64,000 nucleotides of DNA from Phytobacter diazotrophicus (GTDB lineage Bacteria > Pseudomonadota > Gammaproteobacteria > Enterobacterales > Enterobacteriaceae). The stretch covers positions 62,001 through 126,000 of the forward strand of contig SMDE01000011.1 of assembly GCA_004346725.1 (NCBI GenBank), read 5' to 3'. Each line of letters opens with the position of its first letter. Position 1 is the stretch's first letter. The notes beneath the pieces were generated by a model. The model was not told the origin of the DNA, ran no database searches, and was given only the letters and a program-made list of their open reading frames with translations. Of this stretch, positions 43,063 to 54,168 are shown piece after piece. Both the position numbers and the translations under genes were made by a program.

Positions 43063-44583
43063 ATGGGATTCGGATGGTGGGTAAGATCGCTTTTATTGAT
43101 GTTTATTGGCGTTCCGTTGTTAGCACATGGCGCGGCGGCGGCGTGTCTATTTGTCCAGGAGTTACTCAAAAAAGCGCTTATTGCGCTGGATCTTTCACGC
43201 TCATTTGCGAACGGTGATATCGCCACATGTGTGTTTTACGCATTGGGTGGCGTCATGATGTTTCTTATGGGCTGGCTGTGGGCGCGCTTTACCCAACCGA
43301 AAGAGAACAATGCCTTACGCCAGAGTTTGTTACTGCTGCCTGCGCTGCTCGTATTGCTGTGCTGGATAGTCATTATGCAGCGGTCTGGCCTGGGCTTTAG
43401 CAGCCGCTGGTTCGGGATAATGTTTAAACTCGGTCTACCCTGGATGGGCATTAACCTTATTGCGCTGTTAACCGGCTGGTTTTGGGCGATGGTGATTATC
43501 CCGGTGGGTACCCAGGCCTGCTTTACCCTCGGCTGTTACTGGCGTCATCGCTACGCGCCCGATTCTCGCGCCTCGCTTTGCTTGCGAAATCTGCTGGTGT
43601 TAGCGCTGATTATATTGAGTCTGGTGGCCTGCTGGCAGGCGGCGTTACGACAGAAGAAATTCCCTCGGGTAACAAGTGAGCATGCCGTCAGTGAATCTCT
43701 TGATCGCTGGGATTATTACCCTGACAGGCCCAATAACAAACTCACGGCGTTGCGCGGTGCCGCTCCTTTTACCTTCGCGGACAAACACCCACGCCTTGAT
43801 GGTGCGACCGCTGCCTACCCGCTATACACCTCGGCCTTCTTTGCGCTGAACCGTTTCCCGGACGACATGACCTCTTATGGTATTCAGGCCTGCTGCCTGT
43901 CCCTGTCACGCACGCCAGACGCCTATAAAAATATTATTGCCGATAAAGCCGATATCATCTTTGTCGCCCAACCTTCTGAGGGGCAGAAAAAGCGGGCACA
44001 GGCGGCGAACGTCAATCTGACCTACACGCCGTTTGCTCGTGAAGCCTTTGTGTTCATTACACATGCCGATAACCCTGTCGACAGTCTGACTCAGCAGCAG
44101 GTGCGCGACATTTTCAGTGGCAAAACGACACGCTGGAGCGACGTGGGCGGTGACGCGCGTGATATCGAAGTCTGGCAACGGCCGGAAGATTCCGGAAGTC
44201 AGTCCACGATGCTGGCGAAAGTAATGAAAGAGACGCCCATGCTGCCGCCAAAAGAGACCGAAGTGGCGAGGGGAATGGGGGGCGTGATCCGTAAAGTGGC
44301 TGAGTACCAAAACAGCAAAGGGGCAATCGGTTACACCTTCCGCTACTATGCCACGAAGATGAATGCCAATGCGGGTATCAAGTTATTAGCCATCGATGGC
44401 GTCGCGCCGACGAAAGAGAACATTCGTAACGAGACATACCCTTTCGTTGTGGATGTTTACATGGTGACGCGTGAAAACCCAACGGCGGAAACGCAAAAGC
44501 TGGTGGCGTGGTTTTTAAGCGCGCAGGGGCAGGCGCTGGTGGAGGATGTGGGTTACGTGCCGTTGCACAGTCCGGCAAACTAG
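43063..44583 (+). CDS. Five-helix membrane protein with periplasmic PstS-like domain
   Basis: A 506-residue protein I cannot name. Five hydrophobic stretches (about 8-31, 54-75, 86-105, 120-158, 173-193) have positive charges placed for an N-in, C-out topology. Residues about 240-500 resemble the phosphate-binding PBP superfamily (PF12849-like): DGATAAYPLYTSAF, FVFITHADNPVDSL, RDIFSGKTTRWSDVGG and DSGSQST match PstS landmarks (SGAT, NPV, IFSGKITNW, SGT). PstS itself is soluble and free, so the tether is unusual. No pst permease or kinase genes are adjacent. I prefer the ATG at 43063 because GAGGTG lies 7 nt upstream; 43048 and 42994 are in-frame alternatives. It sits between glgP's terminator and the convergent glpD. 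Confidence 0.75.
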   Translation: MGFGWWVRSLLLMFIGVPLLAHGAAAACLFVQELLKKALIALDLSRSFANGDIATCVFYALGGVMMFLMGWLWARFTQPKENNALRQSLLLLPALLVLLCWIVIMQRSGLGFSSRWFGIMFKLGLPWMGINLIALLTGWFWAMVIIPVGTQACFTLGCYWRHRYAPDSRASLCLRNLLVLALIILSLVACWQAALRQKKFPRVTSEHAVSESLDRWDYYPDRPNNKLTALRGAAPFTFADKHPRLDGATAAYPLYTSAFFALNRFPDDMTSYGIQACCLSLSRTPDAYKNIIADKADIIFVAQPSEGQKKRAQAANVNLTYTPFAREAFVFITHADNPVDSLTQQQVRDIFSGKTTRWSDVGGDARDIEVWQRPEDSGSQSTMLAKVMKETPMLPPKETEVARGMGGVIRKVAEYQNSKGAIGYTFRYYATKMNANAGIKLLAIDGVAPTKENIRNETYPFVVDVYMVTRENPTAETQKLVAWFLSAQGQALVEDVGYVPLHSPAN

Positions 44584-44597
44584 CATCTCTAAAAGAA

Positions 44598-44622
44598 CCC
44601 CGCTGAACGTGCGTCAGCGGGG
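44598..44622. terminator. Shared terminator between the PBP-like gene and glpD
   Basis: CCCCGCTGA (44598-44606) pairs perfectly with TCAGCGGGG (44614-44622). Reading leftward it is followed by TTCTTTT, so it best serves glpD. Confidence 0.82.
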
Positions 44623-44632
44623 GCATTCAAGA

Positions 44633-46138
44633 TTAAGAGGCCAGCGATAATTCCGCTTTGCTGTGGTGGGTCAGCCACTGCGCCACACGGGATTGCTCCT
44701 CGGCATTGAGCCACATGCCCAGTTTGGTACGACGCCAGATAGCATCGTCCAGACGGCGCACCCATTCGTGCTCAACAAGGTAACGCAGTTCGGCTTCGTA
44801 AAGCTCATGGCCGAAATGCTCGCCCAGGTCTTCAATTGAGCCTGCCTGCCCCAGAATCAGCTCGCTGTTGCTGCCGTAAGTCCGGGCATAATGGCGGGCC
44901 AGCGACTCGGTAATGAACGGGTAACGACGACGCAGTTTCGCGGCGTAGTCATCGCGATCGCCCCCCAGCTCCCCGCCAGGCAATACACAGTTTTTGGTCC
45001 AGGCCGGGCCGATACCTTCATAGTAGGAGGCCAGTTTTTCCATCGCATGTTCAGCCAGCTTGCGGTAGGTCGTAAGCTTGCCGCCAAAGACGGACAGCAG
45101 CGGCGCTTTACCGTCCTGATCGTGAATATCCAGCGTGTAGTCGCGAGTGATTGCCTGTGGGGAGTCGGACTCATCGTCACACAGCGGGCGCACACCGGAG
45201 TAAGTCCAGACAATGTCATTGCGCGTCAGTTGCTTTTTAAAGTGCGCGTTATAGACCTTCAACAGGTAATTCACTTCACTTTCGTCGATTTCGACGTTTT
45301 TCGGGTCGCCTTTATATTCCACATCGGTTGTACCAATGATGGAAAACTCATCCATCCACGGGATCACGAAGACGATACGTTTATCTTCGTTTTGCAGAAT
45401 ATAGGCCTGTTTCTGTGAATGAACGCGTGGCACCACGATATGGCTGCCTTTGATCAGACGAATGCCATACGGAGACGGCAAATGCATCCCGTCATCAAAG
45501 AACTGTTTAACCCATGGGCCGGTGGCATTGACCAGACCGCGTGCTTGCCAGCTAAATTTTTCCCCGGTGTCGATATCTTCCGCTTCAACAATCCACAAAC
45601 CGTTTTCACGTTTTGCTGAGACAGCGCGCGTACGGGTACGCACTTCGCCGCCTTTTTTCACAACCATCTGCGCATTCGCCAGGACCATACGGGCATCATC
45701 GACCCAACAGTCAGAATATTCGAAACCGCGCACGATTTCAGGTTTGAGGACCGATTCTGAGCCAAAACGCAAACTTTGCGATCCGGGTAAACTGGTGCGT
45801 TTACCCAGGTTGTCGTACATAAAAAGACCGATACGGATCATCCATGCCGGACGTAAGTGCGGGCGATGCGGTAAGCGGAAACGCATCGGAAAGGCGATGT
45901 GCGGTGCCATTTTTAACAGCACTTCGCGCTCGGCCAGCGCCTCGCTAACCAGCCGAAACTCATAGTGTTCAAGGTAGCGCAGGCCACCGTGAATCAATTT
46001 TGAGCTGGCGCTGGAAGTTGCGCAAGCTAAGTCCTGGGCTTCCAGCATCAGCACGGATAAACCTCGCCCGGCGGCGTCTGCCGCGATACCGGCACCGTTG
46101 ATGCCCCCGCCAATAACGATCAGATCTTTGGTTTCCAT
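44633..46138 (-). CDS. glpD: Aerobic glycerol-3-phosphate dehydrogenase GlpD
   Basis: A 501-residue FAD enzyme on the inner-membrane surface that oxidises glycerol-3-phosphate to DHAP and reduces quinone. The FAD motif GGGINGAGIAADAAGRG starts at residue 10. Substrate-site residues occur in IHGGLRYLEHYEF and in YSGVRPL. The length equals E. coli GlpD. It is divergent from glpEGR, with GlpR and CRP sites in the shared region. Confidence 0.97.
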   Translation of the reverse strand: METKDLIVIGGGINGAGIAADAAGRGLSVLMLEAQDLACATSSASSKLIHGGLRYLEHYEFRLVSEALAEREVLLKMAPHIAFPMRFRLPHRPHLRPAWMIRIGLFMYDNLGKRTSLPGSQSLRFGSESVLKPEIVRGFEYSDCWVDDARMVLANAQMVVKKGGEVRTRTRAVSAKRENGLWIVEAEDIDTGEKFSWQARGLVNATGPWVKQFFDDGMHLPSPYGIRLIKGSHIVVPRVHSQKQAYILQNEDKRIVFVIPWMDEFSIIGTTDVEYKGDPKNVEIDESEVNYLLKVYNAHFKKQLTRNDIVWTYSGVRPLCDDESDSPQAITRDYTLDIHDQDGKAPLLSVFGGKLTTYRKLAEHAMEKLASYYEGIGPAWTKNCVLPGGELGGDRDDYAAKLRRRYPFITESLARHYARTYGSNSELILGQAGSIEDLGEHFGHELYEAELRYLVEHEWVRRLDDAIWRRTKLGMWLNAEEQSRVAQWLTHHSKAELSLAS

Positions 46139-46171
46139 GCTGCCCTCACGCGCTTTCGTTAAAGCTCACAA

Positions 46172-46253
46172 ATGTTCGATATCGCTCATAATAGCAAAAG
46201 ATCGCGCTTTTGGTAACATCAGAAAAACAATTTAGAGTGATATACATAACATA
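46172..46253 (-). promoter_or_regulatory. glpD promoter with GlpR operator and CRP site
   Basis: ATGTTCGATATCGCTCAT (46172-46189) fits the GlpR operator. Minus-strand TTACCA (46211-46216) and TATTAT (46188-46193), 17-bp spacer, form the promoter overlapped by the operator. AGTGATATACATAACA (46236-46251) is a CRP-type site at the usual upstream distance. A weaker second GlpR-like half lies near 46152-46168. Confidence 0.82.
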
Positions 46254-46379
46254 ATGGTGTTTCTCCGCCTGGAGGACGTACACTAAGCGGTAAACTTATG
46301 TTGCCTGTTTTTTCCTCCCTGAACGTGTGGAAAGGAAGCAGGCGTACCACCTGCCATACGAAAAAGAAAAGAGATCAGA

Positions 46380-46709
46380 ATGGATCAATTTGTCTGTATT
46401 AATGTTGAAGAGGCCCACCAGAAACTGCAGCTTAAGCAGGCGGTAATGGTTGATATTCGTGACCCACAAAGCTATGCGATTGGCCACACGCCGGGCGCTT
46501 TTCATTTAACAAACGACACCCTCGGTGCGTTTATGCGCGAAACCGACTTCGATACCCCGGTGATGGTGATGTGCTATCACGGCAACAGCAGTAAAGGCGC
46601 GGCGCAATACCTGCTCCAGCAAGGCTATGATGCGGTATTCAGTGTTGATGGCGGCTTTGATGCCTGGCACCGTCACTTTCCATCGGAAGTCGAGCAGGGA
46701 TCCCTTTAG
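46380..46709 (+). CDS. glpE: Thiosulfate sulfurtransferase GlpE (rhodanese)
   Basis: A 109-residue single-domain rhodanese transferring sulfur from thiosulfate to cyanide or thioredoxin. The catalytic cysteine is C65 in [12 protein letters not shown]. The ribosome site is weak (AGAGA). First gene of glpEGR, which is divergent from glpD; its relation to glycerol metabolism is one of position only. Confidence 0.96.
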   Translation: MDQFVCINVEEAHQKLQLKQAVMVDIRDPQSYAIGHTPGAFHLTNDTLGAFMRETDFDTPVMVMCYHGNSSKGAAQYLLQQGYDAVFSVDGGFDAWHRHFPSEVEQGSL

Positions 46710-46768
46710 AGAGTGAAGACTCTGCCGCTATACTGTGCTCTTTTCCAGGGACAAAGCGACCGCCTGCC

Positions 46769-47599
46769 ATGTTGATGATTACATCATTTACCAATCCGCG
46801 TATCGCCCAGGCGTTTGTTGATTACATGCAAACCCAGGGCGTCATTCTTACCATTCAACACCACTCACAATGCGATATCTGGCTGGCGGACGAAAGCCAG
46901 GCAGAGCGCGTGAAAGCTGAACTGGCGCGTTTTCTGGAAAACCCCACCGATCCGCGTTATCTCGCCGCAAGCTGGCAATCCGGCGAGACGGGCAGCGGTC
47001 TGCAGTACCGTGGTTTTACCCTGCGCGCGGCGCTGAGGGAACGGGGTGGGCCAATGACTCTCTCTGTCTTCGCTGCCTGCGTCCTGGTCTTTATTCTGAT
47101 GAGTCTGTATAGCGATCAGGATGTAATGGTCTGGCTTGCCTGGCCCTACGATGCCTCGGTGCAATTTGAAGCCTGGCGTTATTTTAGCCATGCGCTAATG
47201 CACTTTTCGCTGGTTCATATCATCTTTAACCTGTTCTGGTGGTGGTATCTTGGCGGAGCGGTGGAAAAACGCCTGGGAAGCGGCAAGCTGGTGGTAATCA
47301 CCCTTATCAGCGCGTTACTGAGCGGCTTTTTACAGTACAAACTGGCTGGCCCGTGGTTTGGCGGTTTGTCAGGTGTGGTCTATGCATTGATTGGTTATGT
47401 GTGGCTACGTGGTGAGCTGGACCCGCAACGCCCGGTCTGGCTTCCTCGTGGACTGGCTATTTTTACGGTCGTGTTACTGGTTGCTGACTGGTTTGGCATC
47501 TCAGCAGTGGATACGGCTATCGGCGCACACACCGGCGGGCTGTTGATTGGCCTTGCGATGGCGCTGGTAGATACATTGAATGCGCGAAAACGAACATAA
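46769..47599 (+). CDS. glpG: Rhomboid intramembrane serine protease GlpG
   Basis: A 276-residue rhomboid protease. A soluble N-terminal domain (about 1-65) is followed by six spans. The catalytic dyad is S201 in [10 protein letters not shown] and H254 in GAHTGG, at the same positions as in E. coli GlpG. The [15 protein letters not shown] loop region is conserved. The ATG at 46769 gives the E. coli length. It is followed by glpR after 17 bp. Confidence 0.97.
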   Translation: MLMITSFTNPRIAQAFVDYMQTQGVILTIQHHSQCDIWLADESQAERVKAELARFLENPTDPRYLAASWQSGETGSGLQYRGFTLRAALRERGGPMTLSVFAACVLVFILMSLYSDQDVMVWLAWPYDASVQFEAWRYFSHALMHFSLVHIIFNLFWWWYLGGAVEKRLGSGKLVVITLISALLSGFLQYKLAGPWFGGLSGVVYALIGYVWLRGELDPQRPVWLPRGLAIFTVVLLVADWFGISAVDTAIGAHTGGLLIGLAMALVDTLNARKRT

Positions 47600-47616
47600 T
47601 TATCCAGAGACATTTC

Positions 47617-48375
47617 ATGAAACAAACACAACGTCATGACGCGATCATTGAACTGGTTAAACAGCAGGGATATGTCAGCACGGAAGAACTGGTAGAGCAA
47701 TTCTCGGTAAGTCCGCAGACTATTCGCCGCGATCTGAACGATCTGGCCGATCAAAACAAAATCCTGCGCCACCATGGGGGGGCCGCGCTACCTTCCAGCT
47801 CCGTCAATACCTCCTGGCACGATCGTAAGGCGACGCAAACGGCAGAGAAAGAACGGATTGCCCGTAAAGTGGCCAGTCAGATCCCAAACGGCGCAACGTT
47901 GTTTATTGATATTGGCACCACCCCGGAAGCCGTGGCGCACGCGCTGCTCGATCACAGCGATTTACGCGTGGTGACGAACAACCTCAACGTGGCGAACACG
48001 CTGCTGAAAAAAGAAGATTTCCGCGTCATTCTCGCTGGCGGTGAGTTGCGTAGCCGTGACGGTGGGATTGTTGGCGAAGCCACGCTGGACTTTATTTCTC
48101 AGTTCCGTCTGGACTTCGGCATTCTTGGCATCAGCGGCATTGACGCTGATGGTTCGCTGCTGGAGTTTGACTATCATGAAGTGCGCACCAAACGGGCGAT
48201 CATTGAAAACTCGCGCCATGCGATGCTGGTGGTGGATCACTCGAAGTTTGGACGCAACGCGATGGTCAACATGGGCAGTATCAGTATGGTCAATGCCGTG
48301 TACACCGACATCATGCCACCCGCTGGCGTCATGCAGGTGATCACCAGTAATAACGTCCAGTTAGAGTTATGCTAA
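47617..48375 (+). CDS. glpR: Glycerol-3-phosphate regulon repressor GlpR (DeoR family)
   Basis: A 252-residue DeoR-family repressor induced by glycerol-3-phosphate. The helix-turn-helix YVSTEELVEQFSVSPQTIRR lies at about 17-36. The C-terminal sugar-phosphate sensor has DIGTTPEAVAHAL. It is intact, unlike the frameshifted allele of the E. coli K-12 MG1655 laboratory strain. Its operator is readable in front of glpD. Confidence 0.97.
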   Translation: MKQTQRHDAIIELVKQQGYVSTEELVEQFSVSPQTIRRDLNDLADQNKILRHHGGAALPSSSVNTSWHDRKATQTAEKERIARKVASQIPNGATLFIDIGTTPEAVAHALLDHSDLRVVTNNLNVANTLLKKEDFRVILAGGELRSRDGGIVGEATLDFISQFRLDFGILGISGIDADGSLLEFDYHEVRTKRAIIENSRHAMLVVDHSKFGRNAMVNMGSISMVNAVYTDIMPPAGVMQVITSNNVQLELC

Positions 48376-48415
48376 GCAGTCGCGTCGGGCGGCGTTGCGC
48401 AGCCCGACCTGATAC

Positions 48416-51121
48416 TCAGACACCGTACCCCATCATTTTCAGCAGCCGCTGGGCATGCAATACGGCATCCTGACGGTGGGCAACTCCCAGCTTCTGATAC
48501 AAATTACGGATATGCGTTTTAATGGTGGTCGCCGCCACGGCGAGTTCACCGGCGATCTGCTCATTGCTGTAGCCTGAGTAGATAAGCCCTAATACCTGCC
48601 ACTCTCGCTGGGTTAGCGGACTGGTGCGGATCAACTCCGGCACTTCCGGATGGTTCAGCAAGCGTTCAACGAAGCTCTCGTCAAAATGGGCGAACTTATG
48701 CCGGTGATGCTGGTTGATGTCACGCAGAATACGCTGCGCGCGGTGCTGGTCCAGTTCCGGCAGTGTATTGAGTTGAATAAGCTGACGCAGTTGCTGCGCC
48801 ATGGCCTCGCCCTCAATAACAAAGTGGCTGATAAACCCGGTGCGGTTGGCCAGTTGCAGTGCCTCAAGCAGCACGCGCTGTGCGTCGTTTTTACGCCCGG
48901 ACTGCCAGTACAACTGATTCAGTAACAGCAGGTTGCGGTTCAAATCACTCATCAGGCGCAAGCTGCGGGCGTTCTCGTTGAGCTCTTCAAGCACCATTTC
49001 AGCCGGGTCGAAATCGCCAAGCAGAATTTGCGCTCTGGCGATATTGCGCCACTGCCCTTGCAGGAAGTGGTTATTGGCGAATTCGGGTTTAGGCGTCTGG
49101 CGAAGCCACTGCTCTGCTGATTTACGATCGCCCGTCATGTTCCAGTAAATCACCCGGACTTTATCGGCGTTCGATACCCAGTCGCTGTGATACTGGCCGT
49201 TACCCAGCAAGTTCTCCAGACGGTGTAAATGCGCGCGAGCATTATCCAGGTCACCGCGAGCCAGCGAATTTTGAATCACCAGCGCCAGACACTGTAACTG
49301 TTGCTGCGGCTGGAAGGAGGCGAGAACCTCCATCCCCTGGCGAGCGGCGGCTTCGGATTCGTCAAGACGTGCCCAGGCCCAGAGTAATTGCGAACGAATG
49401 CGCAGTAAGAACTCGTGCATCGGCAACTGCTCAAGGTGCTGTTCGCGCACCAGAACAAAGCCTTTTTCCTGGGTCTCCCAGGCAGCCTGCAAGAACCCTT
49501 GTGCAAACAGAATTTCGCTCTGCTGAATCAGGCTCCACAAGGCGTAATGCCACACGTCATGGCGGCGCGCCATCTGCTCGGTTTGCTGCATCAACGCCAG
49601 CGAGTTGGTCAGTTGCCCTTTGCAGTGCAGCACTTCACCGTGTACCGACGTGGCGACAATACGGCTGTAGTAATTGGCAAGCGGCAGTTCATCGAGCGCC
49701 ACCATCGCCAGGCGTTCCGCTTCGGCGGCGTCGCCATCATTGATCGCGACCTGCGCGCGCAATGCGTTGAAATCACCGTGCAGGGAGGCGTCCATTTGGG
49801 TGGTCATCTCCTGTTCGGCACGGGCCAGCAAGGTATTCACTTCGCTGTAGCGATGCTGGCTTTGCATCAGCCAGGCCTGTAGCAGCACCAGGCGCGGGTT
49901 CTCCAGGAGGCTCTCCCACGGTAGCGCTTTCAGCGAGGCTTCCAGCAGGCTGAGTTCGCTATGGTTGAATAAGCCCCAGGCGTGATGCAGCAGAATGTCC
50001 CGTAACATAATGCCGTCACCCGCCGCCAGCGCGTGGTGGATGGCTTCGCTGGGGAATCCCTGTGCCATCCAGCTTTCTGCCGCCGCGCGATGAATTTCCG
50101 GCAGTTCTGTCGCCAGTTCCCACTGGCAGCGCTGGCGCAGGAAATTGCCGAACAGCGGGTGGTAGCTGAACCATTCGCCGGAGTCATCCATGCGCTGCAG
50201 GAATAACCCCTGGCGCTCAATTTCTTCCAGCCGCATCTGACCATTTTCTTCGCCGGTGACACGGACAATCAGCGCATCGTTCATCGAGCGCAATAGCGAG
50301 CTTTTCAGTAAGAACAGACGCGTGCTGGCATCGACATTATCCAGCACCTCATCCACCAGATAATCGGACAGATGGCTGGCGTTGATCCCCGCCAGACGAC
50401 GAGCGGATTGCTGCGCGGCACTGTGATTCTGGCGTACGGAAAGGGCAATGAGTTGGAGTGCGGTGGCCCAGCCGGCAACGTCATCACACAGACGGCTGCT
50501 CTCTGCCGCTTCGATGGGGGAAGTCAGGCGGCAATCAAAAAATTGCTTCGCTTCCTGATGATTAAAGGCCAGTTGGTGGCTGCCGATCTCCAGCAGTTGT
50601 TCACGTACGCGCAGATTGGCAATGCCTAACTGCGGTAAATTGCGCGACAACACAATCAGCGTCAGGTTTTCCGGCTGATGGCGCAAGAAGAAACGCATGG
50701 CTTCATGAATCACCGGGTTGGTGATGAGGTGGTAGTCATCTATCACCAGATAGAGCGCGCGTTGCCACTCTGCCAGCTCAATAAACAACTGAGCAAAGAG
50801 GGAGGAGAGGCTGGCGTACTGGCGTTTTTGCGCCATTGCCTCACTGGTGACGCAATGCCCACCCGTGGCCTGTTGAATAGCAGCAATGAAATAGCTGGCA
50901 AAACGTTCCTGCTGGTTGTCGCCTTCATCCAGCGAAAACCAGCCCACGTCATTTTTACCGGAAGCCCATTGGGAAATGAGCGTTGTTTTTCCGTACCCAG
51001 CAGGGCTAGTGATCAGCGCAAGCCGAAAATTGTTCGCGCCGGAAAGTTTAGCCAACAGACGCTCACGAACGACAGTATGGTCGAGGCGTACCGGGCGACT
51101 TAATTTAGACGGAATCAACAT
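48416..51121 (-). CDS. malT: Maltose regulon activator MalT
   Basis: A 901-residue STAND-class ATPase activator responding to maltotriose and ATP. Walker A SPAGYGKT lies at 39-46, then winged-helix and TPR-like sensor regions, and a C-terminal LuxR-type helix-turn-helix ([20 protein letters not shown], about 830-850). The ATG at 51121 gives exactly the E. coli length; an in-frame codon three residues upstream is rejected. Divergent from malPQ. The neighbouring rtc genes of E. coli are absent between glpR and malT. Confidence 0.97.
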   Translation of the reverse strand: MLIPSKLSRPVRLDHTVVRERLLAKLSGANNFRLALITSPAGYGKTTLISQWASGKNDVGWFSLDEGDNQQERFASYFIAAIQQATGGHCVTSEAMAQKRQYASLSSLFAQLFIELAEWQRALYLVIDDYHLITNPVIHEAMRFFLRHQPENLTLIVLSRNLPQLGIANLRVREQLLEIGSHQLAFNHQEAKQFFDCRLTSPIEAAESSRLCDDVAGWATALQLIALSVRQNHSAAQQSARRLAGINASHLSDYLVDEVLDNVDASTRLFLLKSSLLRSMNDALIVRVTGEENGQMRLEEIERQGLFLQRMDDSGEWFSYHPLFGNFLRQRCQWELATELPEIHRAAAESWMAQGFPSEAIHHALAAGDGIMLRDILLHHAWGLFNHSELSLLEASLKALPWESLLENPRLVLLQAWLMQSQHRYSEVNTLLARAEQEMTTQMDASLHGDFNALRAQVAINDGDAAEAERLAMVALDELPLANYYSRIVATSVHGEVLHCKGQLTNSLALMQQTEQMARRHDVWHYALWSLIQQSEILFAQGFLQAAWETQEKGFVLVREQHLEQLPMHEFLLRIRSQLLWAWARLDESEAAARQGMEVLASFQPQQQLQCLALVIQNSLARGDLDNARAHLHRLENLLGNGQYHSDWVSNADKVRVIYWNMTGDRKSAEQWLRQTPKPEFANNHFLQGQWRNIARAQILLGDFDPAEMVLEELNENARSLRLMSDLNRNLLLLNQLYWQSGRKNDAQRVLLEALQLANRTGFISHFVIEGEAMAQQLRQLIQLNTLPELDQHRAQRILRDINQHHRHKFAHFDESFVERLLNHPEVPELIRTSPLTQREWQVLGLIYSGYSNEQIAGELAVAATTIKTHIRNLYQKLGVAHRQDAVLHAQRLLKMMGYGV

Positions 51122-51243
51122 AGTTATCACTTCACTGTGAGGACAAAGGGGAAAAACGATTTTTTTTGCGCTTCGTAATTAATATAAATAAGGTCGGATA
51201 AATTCCGAATTATTGCAAGTTATGTCCGGATCTGACGATTGTG

Positions 51244-51264
51244 AATTTGCACTATGTCACATTT
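51244..51264 (-). promoter_or_regulatory. CRP site of the malT promoter
   Basis: Minus strand reads AATGTGACATAGTGCAAATT: TGTGA, six bases, then a degenerate GCAAA right half. This closely resembles the E. coli malT CRP site and lies about 120 bp upstream of malT. Confidence 0.85.
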
Positions 51265-51650
51265 CTATTTGAGTTGCGAAAAAAGAGACAGCACCCGTGG
51301 CGAAAGGGTATGCAGCCCGATTTGCAGCAAAACGCATCAAAATAAGGCGAAATAGTTTTGCATCTTTTGGGGGCTTTGGTGAAATATTTCCCAAAACGGC
51401 GAGGTAATCGCACAAATAGCAAAAGGCGAAATTATCATTTAAGAAAATATTATTTACTCAAATTATGTTGATGCCGCGAGTGATAATTTCCCTGAAACAA
51501 TATTTCAATTCTTTGACATTCTCCCCCCGTTATCCCCACGGTAAGTGAACGACGCATCGCCGTGTTTTTTCCTCCCGCTTGAAACAGTAAATGCTTGAAG
51601 AATGCTTAAAAAAACAGCTAACTTTAGGTGGCAGAGATCACACTTTTCGC
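51265..51650 (+). other. malT-malP intergenic region, central part
   Basis: About 385 bp, AT-rich, between the malT CRP site and the malP activator boxes. No credible reading frame or RNA gene seen. The stretch CTCCCCCCGTTATCCCCAC near 51523-51540 contains G-rich minus-strand runs resembling weak MalT boxes. Confidence 0.4.
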
Positions 51651-51694
51651 TCATCCCTGCTGCTCCTCCCCGTTGAATCCCTGGCAGGATGAGG
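51651..51694 (+). promoter_or_regulatory. MalT boxes of the malPQ promoter
   Basis: Three matches to the MalT box GGGGAkGAGG: minus-strand GCAGGGATGA (51651-51660), minus-strand GGGGAGGAG (51663-51671) and plus-strand GGATGAGG (51687-51694). The layout is that of the MalT-dependent, CRP-independent malP promoter. Confidence 0.85.
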
Positions 51695-51762
51695 AAGTCG
51701 TTTCATGAGCCTGGCACACTAGCGCTAACGTTGTTTTTTCAATTACAGGATCCGAATTCTCT

Positions 51763-54156
51763 ATGTCAAAGCCCACGTTTAACAAAGCGCAATTTGAGGC
51801 GGCCCTGACGCGTCAGTGGCAACATTTTGGTTTGCACACAGCCCAGGAGATGACATCTCGCCAGTGGTGGCAGGCCGTTAGCGGCGCGCTGGCAGAATTG
51901 CTGGTGGCACAACCGCTGGCTAAACCGGCGAAAAACCAGCGTCATGTAAACTACATTTCAATGGAATTTCTGATTGGCCGCCTGACAGGTAACAACTTGC
52001 TCAACCTTGGTTGGTATCAAGAGGTGAGCGATATTCTGCAGGAAAGCGGTATCAATCTGAGCGATCTGCTGGAAGAAGAGACCGACCCGGCGCTGGGTAA
52101 CGGTGGGTTAGGGCGTCTGGCGGCGTGCTTCCTGGACTCGATGGCAACGGTAGGCCAGTCTGCCACCGGCTATGGCCTGAACTATCAGTATGGCTTGTTC
52201 CGTCAGTCTTTTGACGATGGTCAGCAGAAAGAGGCGCCGGATGACTGGCAGCGTCGCAGCTACCCTTGGTTTAGCCATAATGCGCAATTGAACGTGCAGG
52301 TGGGCATTGGCGGTAAAGTGAGTAAAGACGGCCACTGGACGCCGGAATTTACGATTGTCGGCGAAGCCTGGGATTTACCGGTACTGGGTTATCGTAACGG
52401 CGTAGCGCAGCCGCTGCGACTGTGGCAGGCGACCCATGCGCACCCGTTCGATCTGACCAAATTCAACGACGGTGATTTCCTGCGTGCCGAGCAGCAGGGT
52501 ATCGATGCAGAAAAACTGACCAAGGTGCTCTACCCAAATGACAACCACCAGGCGGGCAAGAAGCTGCGTCTGATGCAGCAATATTTCCAGTGTGCCTGCT
52601 CCGTGGCGGACATTCTGCGTCGTCATCACCTGGCCGGGCGCAAAATTGCCCAGTTGCCGGACTTTGAAGTTATTCAGCTTAACGATACGCATCCGACCAT
52701 TGCGATCCCGGAAATGTTGCGCGTGCTGATTGATGAACATCAACTGAGCTGGGATGACGCCTGGGCTATTACCAGCAAAACCTTCGCCTACACCAACCAT
52801 ACGCTGATGCCGGAAGCGCTGGAGTGCTGGGATGAAAAACTGGTAAAAGCGCTGCTGCCTCGCCATATGCAAATCATCAAACAGATTAACGATCGCTTTA
52901 AGGTACTGGTTGAGCAAACCTGGCCTGGCGATGAGGACGTGTGGGCGAAACTGGCAGTGGTGCACAACAAACAGGTGCGGATGGCCAATATGTGTGTCGT
53001 CGGCGGCTTTGCGGTGAACGGCGTTGCGGCACTGCACTCAGATTTAGTCGTCAAAGATCTGTTCCCGGAATATCACCAACTGTGGCCGACGAAATTCCAC
53101 AATGTCACTAATGGTATTACACCGCGTCGCTGGATTAAACAGTGCAACCCGGCGCTGGCGGCATTACTGGATAAGTCGCTGAAAAATGAGTGGGCGAACG
53201 ATCTCGACCAGCTTATTAATCTGGAAAAATTTGCCGACGACGCGAAATTCCGCGCGCAATATCGCGCTATCAAACAGGAAAATAAGGTGCAGCTTGCGGC
53301 GTTCGTCAAAGCGCGTACCGGCATTGAGATCAATCCGCATGCGCTGTTTGATATTCAAATCAAACGTCTGCATGAATATAAACGCCAGCATCTGAACCTG
53401 CTGCATATTGTGGCGCTGTATAAAGAGATTCGTGAAAATCCGCAGGCAGACCGCGTACCACGCGTATTCCTCTTCGGTGCGAAAGCCGCGCCGGGCTACT
53501 ACCTGGCGAAAAATATCATTTACGCCATCAATAAAGTGGCCGCTGTAATCAATAACGATAAGACGGTGGGCGATAAGCTGAAAGTGGTTTTCTTGCCGGA
53601 TTATTGCGTTTCGGCGGCGGAACGTCTTATCCCGGCGGCAGATGTGTCTGAACAAATTTCTACTGCAGGTAAAGAGGCCTCGGGTACCGGCAATATGAAG
53701 CTGGCGCTGAACGGTGCGCTCACCGTCGGTACCCTTGACGGTGCCAACGTGGAGATTGCCGAGCAGGTTGGCGATGAAAACATCTTCATCTTCGGTCATA
53801 CCGTGGAAGAGGTGAAGGCGTTAAAAGCCAAAGGCTACGATCCGGTGAAATGGCGTAAGAAAGACAAGCTGTTGGATGCGGTGCTCAAAGAACTTGAGAG
53901 CGGCAAATACAGCGAGGGCGACAAGCATGCGTTCGACCAGATGCTGCACAGCATCGGTAAGCAGGGCGGCGATCCCTATCTGGTTCTGGCGGATTTCGCC
54001 GCCTACGTTGAAGCGCAAAAACGGGTTGATTCGCTCTATCGCGATGAAGAAGCCTGGACGAGGGCTACAATATTGAATACCGCACGTTGCGGCATGTTCA
54101 GTTCGGATCGTTCGATCCGTGATTACCAAACCCGTATCTGGCAGGCAAAACGCTAA
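51763..54156 (+). CDS. malP: Maltodextrin phosphorylase MalP
   Basis: A 797-residue GT35 phosphorylase releasing glucose-1-phosphate from maltodextrins. The PLP lysine is K646 in [20 protein letters not shown], the same position as E. coli MalP. It lacks the larger size of glgP and is under MalT control from the boxes just upstream. It forms an operon with malQ, with 12 bp between. Confidence 0.97.
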   Translation: MSKPTFNKAQFEAALTRQWQHFGLHTAQEMTSRQWWQAVSGALAELLVAQPLAKPAKNQRHVNYISMEFLIGRLTGNNLLNLGWYQEVSDILQESGINLSDLLEEETDPALGNGGLGRLAACFLDSMATVGQSATGYGLNYQYGLFRQSFDDGQQKEAPDDWQRRSYPWFSHNAQLNVQVGIGGKVSKDGHWTPEFTIVGEAWDLPVLGYRNGVAQPLRLWQATHAHPFDLTKFNDGDFLRAEQQGIDAEKLTKVLYPNDNHQAGKKLRLMQQYFQCACSVADILRRHHLAGRKIAQLPDFEVIQLNDTHPTIAIPEMLRVLIDEHQLSWDDAWAITSKTFAYTNHTLMPEALECWDEKLVKALLPRHMQIIKQINDRFKVLVEQTWPGDEDVWAKLAVVHNKQVRMANMCVVGGFAVNGVAALHSDLVVKDLFPEYHQLWPTKFHNVTNGITPRRWIKQCNPALAALLDKSLKNEWANDLDQLINLEKFADDAKFRAQYRAIKQENKVQLAAFVKARTGIEINPHALFDIQIKRLHEYKRQHLNLLHIVALYKEIRENPQADRVPRVFLFGAKAAPGYYLAKNIIYAINKVAAVINNDKTVGDKLKVVFLPDYCVSAAERLIPAADVSEQISTAGKEASGTGNMKLALNGALTVGTLDGANVEIAEQVGDENIFIFGHTVEEVKALKAKGYDPVKWRKKDKLLDAVLKELESGKYSEGDKHAFDQMLHSIGKQGGDPYLVLADFAAYVEAQKRVDSLYRDEEAWTRATILNTARCGMFSSDRSIRDYQTRIWQAKR

Positions 54157-54168
54157 GGAAACGCCATA

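Noticed and set aside
44113-44622. Frames antisense to the PBP-like gene near its 3' end
   Set aside because: Short shadow frames without motifs, ending in the shared terminator.
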